From WVZH01 sp034430895 (GTDB lineage: Bacteria; Chloroflexota; Anaerolineae; Anaerolineales; E44-bin32), in NCBI GenBank assembly GCA_034430895.1, contig DAOUDW010000035.1, positions 1 through 64,000 of the forward strand: a stretch of 64,000 bases of DNA, written 5' to 3'. Positions 62,135 to 64,000 of this stretch are shown piece after piece. A program made the position numbers and the translations under genes. Under the pieces are notes generated by a model. The model worked only from the letters and a program-made list of their open reading frames with translations, did not search any database and was not told the DNA's origin. Each line of letters begins with the position of its first letter. The stretch's first letter is position 1.

Positions 62135-62872
62135 TTAATAGAGAATTTGATCAAAGAAGGCTTTGGTCCTCGCTTCTTTGGGGTTGGAAAACAACACATC
62201 CGTCGGACCTTCTTCGACGAGCTTGCCATCCGCCAAGAAAACCATTCGATCAGACGCAGCTTTTGCAAAACCCATTTCGTGTGAAACAACGACCATTGTC
62301 ATTCCTTCTTGGGCCAGTACCATCATGACATCAAGTACTTCGCGAATCATCTCTGCGTCCAGTGCAGAGGTGGGTTCATCGAAGAGCATGATCTTGGGAT
62401 TCATGGCGAGGGAGCGGGCAATGGCAACGCGTTGTTTTTGTCCTCCCGAAAGCTGATCGGGAAAGGAATCTGCTTTCTCTGGCAGACCGACGCGTTTAAG
62501 TAAATTCATGGCGATTTCGCTTGCATCATCGCGTTTTCGCTTGCGGATCAATTCCTGTGCCAATGTGATGTTGTTGAGAACAGTGAGATGTGGAAAAAGA
62601 TTGAACAACTGGAATACCATTCCCACTTCGGCTCGCAAGGTGTCCAGATCCGGTTTCGGGTCTGTAACATGGATGCCATCTACAATGATTTCACCTTCAT
62701 CGACTGTCTCCAGCCGATTGATACATCGCAACATGGTAGATTTTCCGCCACCACTAGGTCCGAAGATGAAGACCACTTCGCCTTGATTAACATCGAGACT
62801 TATGTTCGATAAGGCATCAACGTTCTTAAAGCTTTTCGATATGTTGCGAATTTCGATGATCTTTTCACTCAC
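62135..62872 (-). CDS. Polar amino acid ABC transporter ATP-binding protein, GlnQ-like
   Basis: A 245-residue ATPase: Walker A GPSGGGKST near 38, Q-loop VFQLFNLFPHLT, signature LSGGQKQRVAIAR, Walker B IMLFDEPTSALD, switch His VVSHEMGFA. The LFPHLTVLNN form is typical of HAAT/PAAT amino acid importers. GTG start at 62872 with AAAGGAG about 12 bases upstream. It follows the permease gene by 38 bp; with the partial binding protein at the edge it forms a binding-protein/permease/ATPase set. Confidence 0.93.
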   Translation of the reverse strand: MSEKIIEIRNISKSFKNVDALSNISLDVNQGEVVFIFGPSGGGKSTMLRCINRLETVDEGEIIVDGIHVTDPKPDLDTLRAEVGMVFQLFNLFPHLTVLNNITLAQELIRKRKRDDASEIAMNLLKRVGLPEKADSFPDQLSGGQKQRVAIARSLAMNPKIMLFDEPTSALDAEMIREVLDVMMVLAQEGMTMVVVSHEMGFAKAASDRMVFLADGKLVEEGPTDVLFSNPKEARTKAFFDQILY

Positions 62873-62910
62873 AATGTAAAGTTACTCCTTTGATCGTAAG
62901 CAGAATGATG

Positions 62911-63864
62911 TCAATCGGTAAGTTGTTTCCGGGAAAGACCTGGCCATAACTTTCTGAAAAAGTTCCGAATAGAAGTCATTACTGATACGCCAGAGTGTAA
63001 TTGTCTTTCCAGAAGTTTTACCCCCATAGAGCCAAGCAAGGTCATGGAGAGGTAAAGGTACGTTACGGTATTCCAGGTTTCGAAAGTGCGAAACGTGCGT
63101 GAGCGATTCAATTTACCCAATTGAGTCAAGTCGCGCACCGCAAGGACTGAGATAAGCGATGAGTCTTTTATCATGGCAATGAGATCGTTGCCCAGCGGTG
63201 GCAAAATTACACGGATGGCTTGTGGCAAGATGACATGCCGCATGGCCTGGAGGTAACTCATTCCGAGCGATCGTGCGGCCTCCATTTGGCCGCGCTCAAT
63301 CGATTGGATCCCTGCTCTAAAGACTTCCGCTTCGTAGGCGCCGTAACCAAAAGCTAAACCAGCGATCGCGCGGGCAAGAGGATTGATTTGCGTGATATCC
63401 AGTGTGGATAGTGAAGTGCCCAGACCTTCGAGAAAAGAAAGCCAACTTGTCTCGAGGATAAATTTGCCAAGGCCATTCGCTCCATCAATAAAAAATGGCA
63501 CCAGCACGAAAGCAACGTAGATGATGATGACGATCATAGGGATGCCACGCACGACCTCGACGTAGAACGTAGCAATGTTATAAGTGATAGGATTGGTTGA
63601 GATACGTCCCATGCCCATGATCAAACCGACGACCAGGGCGATGGCGAAGGCAATTACACTGGCGGTCAGGGTTATTTGTAAACCCGGAGCGATGAACTCA
63701 AAAGCATCCTGATAATTCTCGTCCCTAAAAATCGAACGCACCAGTAAGATACCAAGAAAGAGCAGGAAAAGTGCCCACCACGGCAGATTTTTAAGGCGTG
63801 CTGTGACGGGCAGGATCCCAGGTTCTTGACGCTGCGTAGATGTGGTTTGGCTGGTTTCGGTCAA
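62911..63864 (-). CDS. Polar amino acid ABC transporter permease, HisM/GlnP-like
   Basis: A 317-residue membrane protein, about six membrane helices. The TM-domain signature APGLQITLTASVIAFAIALVVG, a WEVVRG-like FYVEVVRGIPM, and the EAA loop QMEAARSLGMSYLQAMRHVILPQAIR. Substrate class polar or glutamine/glutamate-like; not sure. Start TTG 63864 is set by GGAGGAAATAC. A strong hairpin between the binding-protein gene and this one may lower its expression. Confidence 0.92.
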   Translation of the reverse strand: MTETSQTTSTQRQEPGILPVTARLKNLPWWALFLLFLGILLVRSIFRDENYQDAFEFIAPGLQITLTASVIAFAIALVVGLIMGMGRISTNPITYNIATFYVEVVRGIPMIVIIIYVAFVLVPFFIDGANGLGKFILETSWLSFLEGLGTSLSTLDITQINPLARAIAGLAFGYGAYEAEVFRAGIQSIERGQMEAARSLGMSYLQAMRHVILPQAIRVILPPLGNDLIAMIKDSSLISVLAVRDLTQLGKLNRSRTFRTFETWNTVTYLYLSMTLLGSMGVKLLERQLHSGVSVMTSIRNFFRKLWPGLSRKQLTD

Positions 63865-63882
63865 GTATTTCCTCCTTCTATT

Positions 63883-63917
63883 AAAAAGGGGCCGCGGTTA
63901 CCCCGCGGCCCCTTTTT
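63883..63917 (-). terminator. Internal hairpin between binding-protein and permease genes
   Basis: 15-bp perfect stem (63883-63897 with 63903-63917), 5-base loop, GC core flanked by A5 and T5. On the minus strand it follows the binding-protein stop and lies just before the permease Shine-Dalgarno, so it can act as an attenuating terminator or a 3' stabiliser. Confidence 0.8.
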
Positions 63918-63931
63918 GTGGTTCGAAGTCT

Positions 63932-64000
63932 TTACTCTTGTCCCCAATATTTGTCGTAGAGTGTATCGAGGGTGCCATCGGCTTCAAGCATCTCGATCGC
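63932..64000 (-). CDS. Amino acid ABC transporter substrate-binding protein, C-terminal end only
   Basis: The last 22 codons of a gene entering from the right: AIEMLEADGTLDTLYDKYWGQE then TAA at 63932. The pattern (AI..L..DGTLD.L..KYWG) is the usual tail of polar amino acid binding proteins. Its place before the permease and ATPase genes agrees. Confidence 0.8.
   Translation of the reverse strand, partial: AIEMLEADGTLDTLYDKYWGQE

Noticed and set aside
1..64000. CRISPR arrays, rRNA, tmRNA or riboswitches
   Set aside because: No repeat-spacer pattern, rRNA-like stretch or recognised riboswitch core was seen on either strand; absence is by eye only.

Overview
The window reads as a chromosomal segment of a Chloroflexota bacterium, most likely class Anaerolineae. 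This is inferred from gene content, not from a marker gene: type 2 IPP isomerase, cytoplasmic LacI-type sensor kinases, PATAN (DUF4388) and roadblock proteins, CpXC and SPFH proteins, a BchI-like AAA ATPase, and TTG/GTG starts with strong Shine-Dalgarno sites. Base composition is near-even throughout. There is no intact mobile element and no CRISPR array. One tRNA gene is present.

Layout. (1) 1-6427, minus strand: two tandem LacI-sensor signalling proteins. The first runs off the left edge; the second is a 1427-residue hybrid histidine kinase. (2) 6437-14845, minus strand: a long co-directional run encoding receiver-roadblock, MglA-like GTPase, PATAN-roadblock, double PATAN, roadblock, PATAN, a membrane HAMP protein, two more roadblock proteins, a transposase-derived protein that seems to lack catalytic residues, and a single-domain receiver. 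I regard this as the main candidate for an undescribed system: a Ras-like GTPase/roadblock switch wired to two-component sensors. (3) 15203-26000, mostly plus strand: housekeeping and small genes (aldo/keto reductase, lipoprotein, MsrA, HEAT protein, CDP-alcohol phosphatidyltransferase, TGS GTPase, CDF transporter, orphan ABC ATPase, HD protein), with two damaged genes at 24384 and 25641. (4) 26086-35454: CpXC protein, sensor kinase coupled to an aminotransferase, acyl-CoA ligase, FtsH, Ser/Thr kinase.

(5) 35587-43610: small genes, then a minus-strand phosphosignalling cluster (Ser/Thr kinase with PQQ propeller, PP2C phosphatase, DnaJ-VWA fusion, zinc-ribbon FHA protein, small unknown, OmpR-type and LuxR-type regulators). 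(6) 43715-52108: isoprenoid genes (prenyl transferase, type 2 isomerase), acyl carrier protein, BchI-like ATPase with thioesterase, then GtrA, UDP-glucuronate decarboxylase-like and lipoprotein genes. (7) 52093-59565, mostly plus strand: scpB, a pseudouridine synthase, sucCD, URO-D family protein, rsmD, a minus-strand Nudix gene, and an SPFH-HTH protein with a helical partner. (8) 59641-64000: plsX-fabF, tRNA-Leu(GAG), and a polar amino acid ABC transporter that runs off the right edge.

Coordinates, motifs, overlaps and hairpins were read directly from the sequence. Family names come from motif recognition without database searches. Pathway roles are inference.
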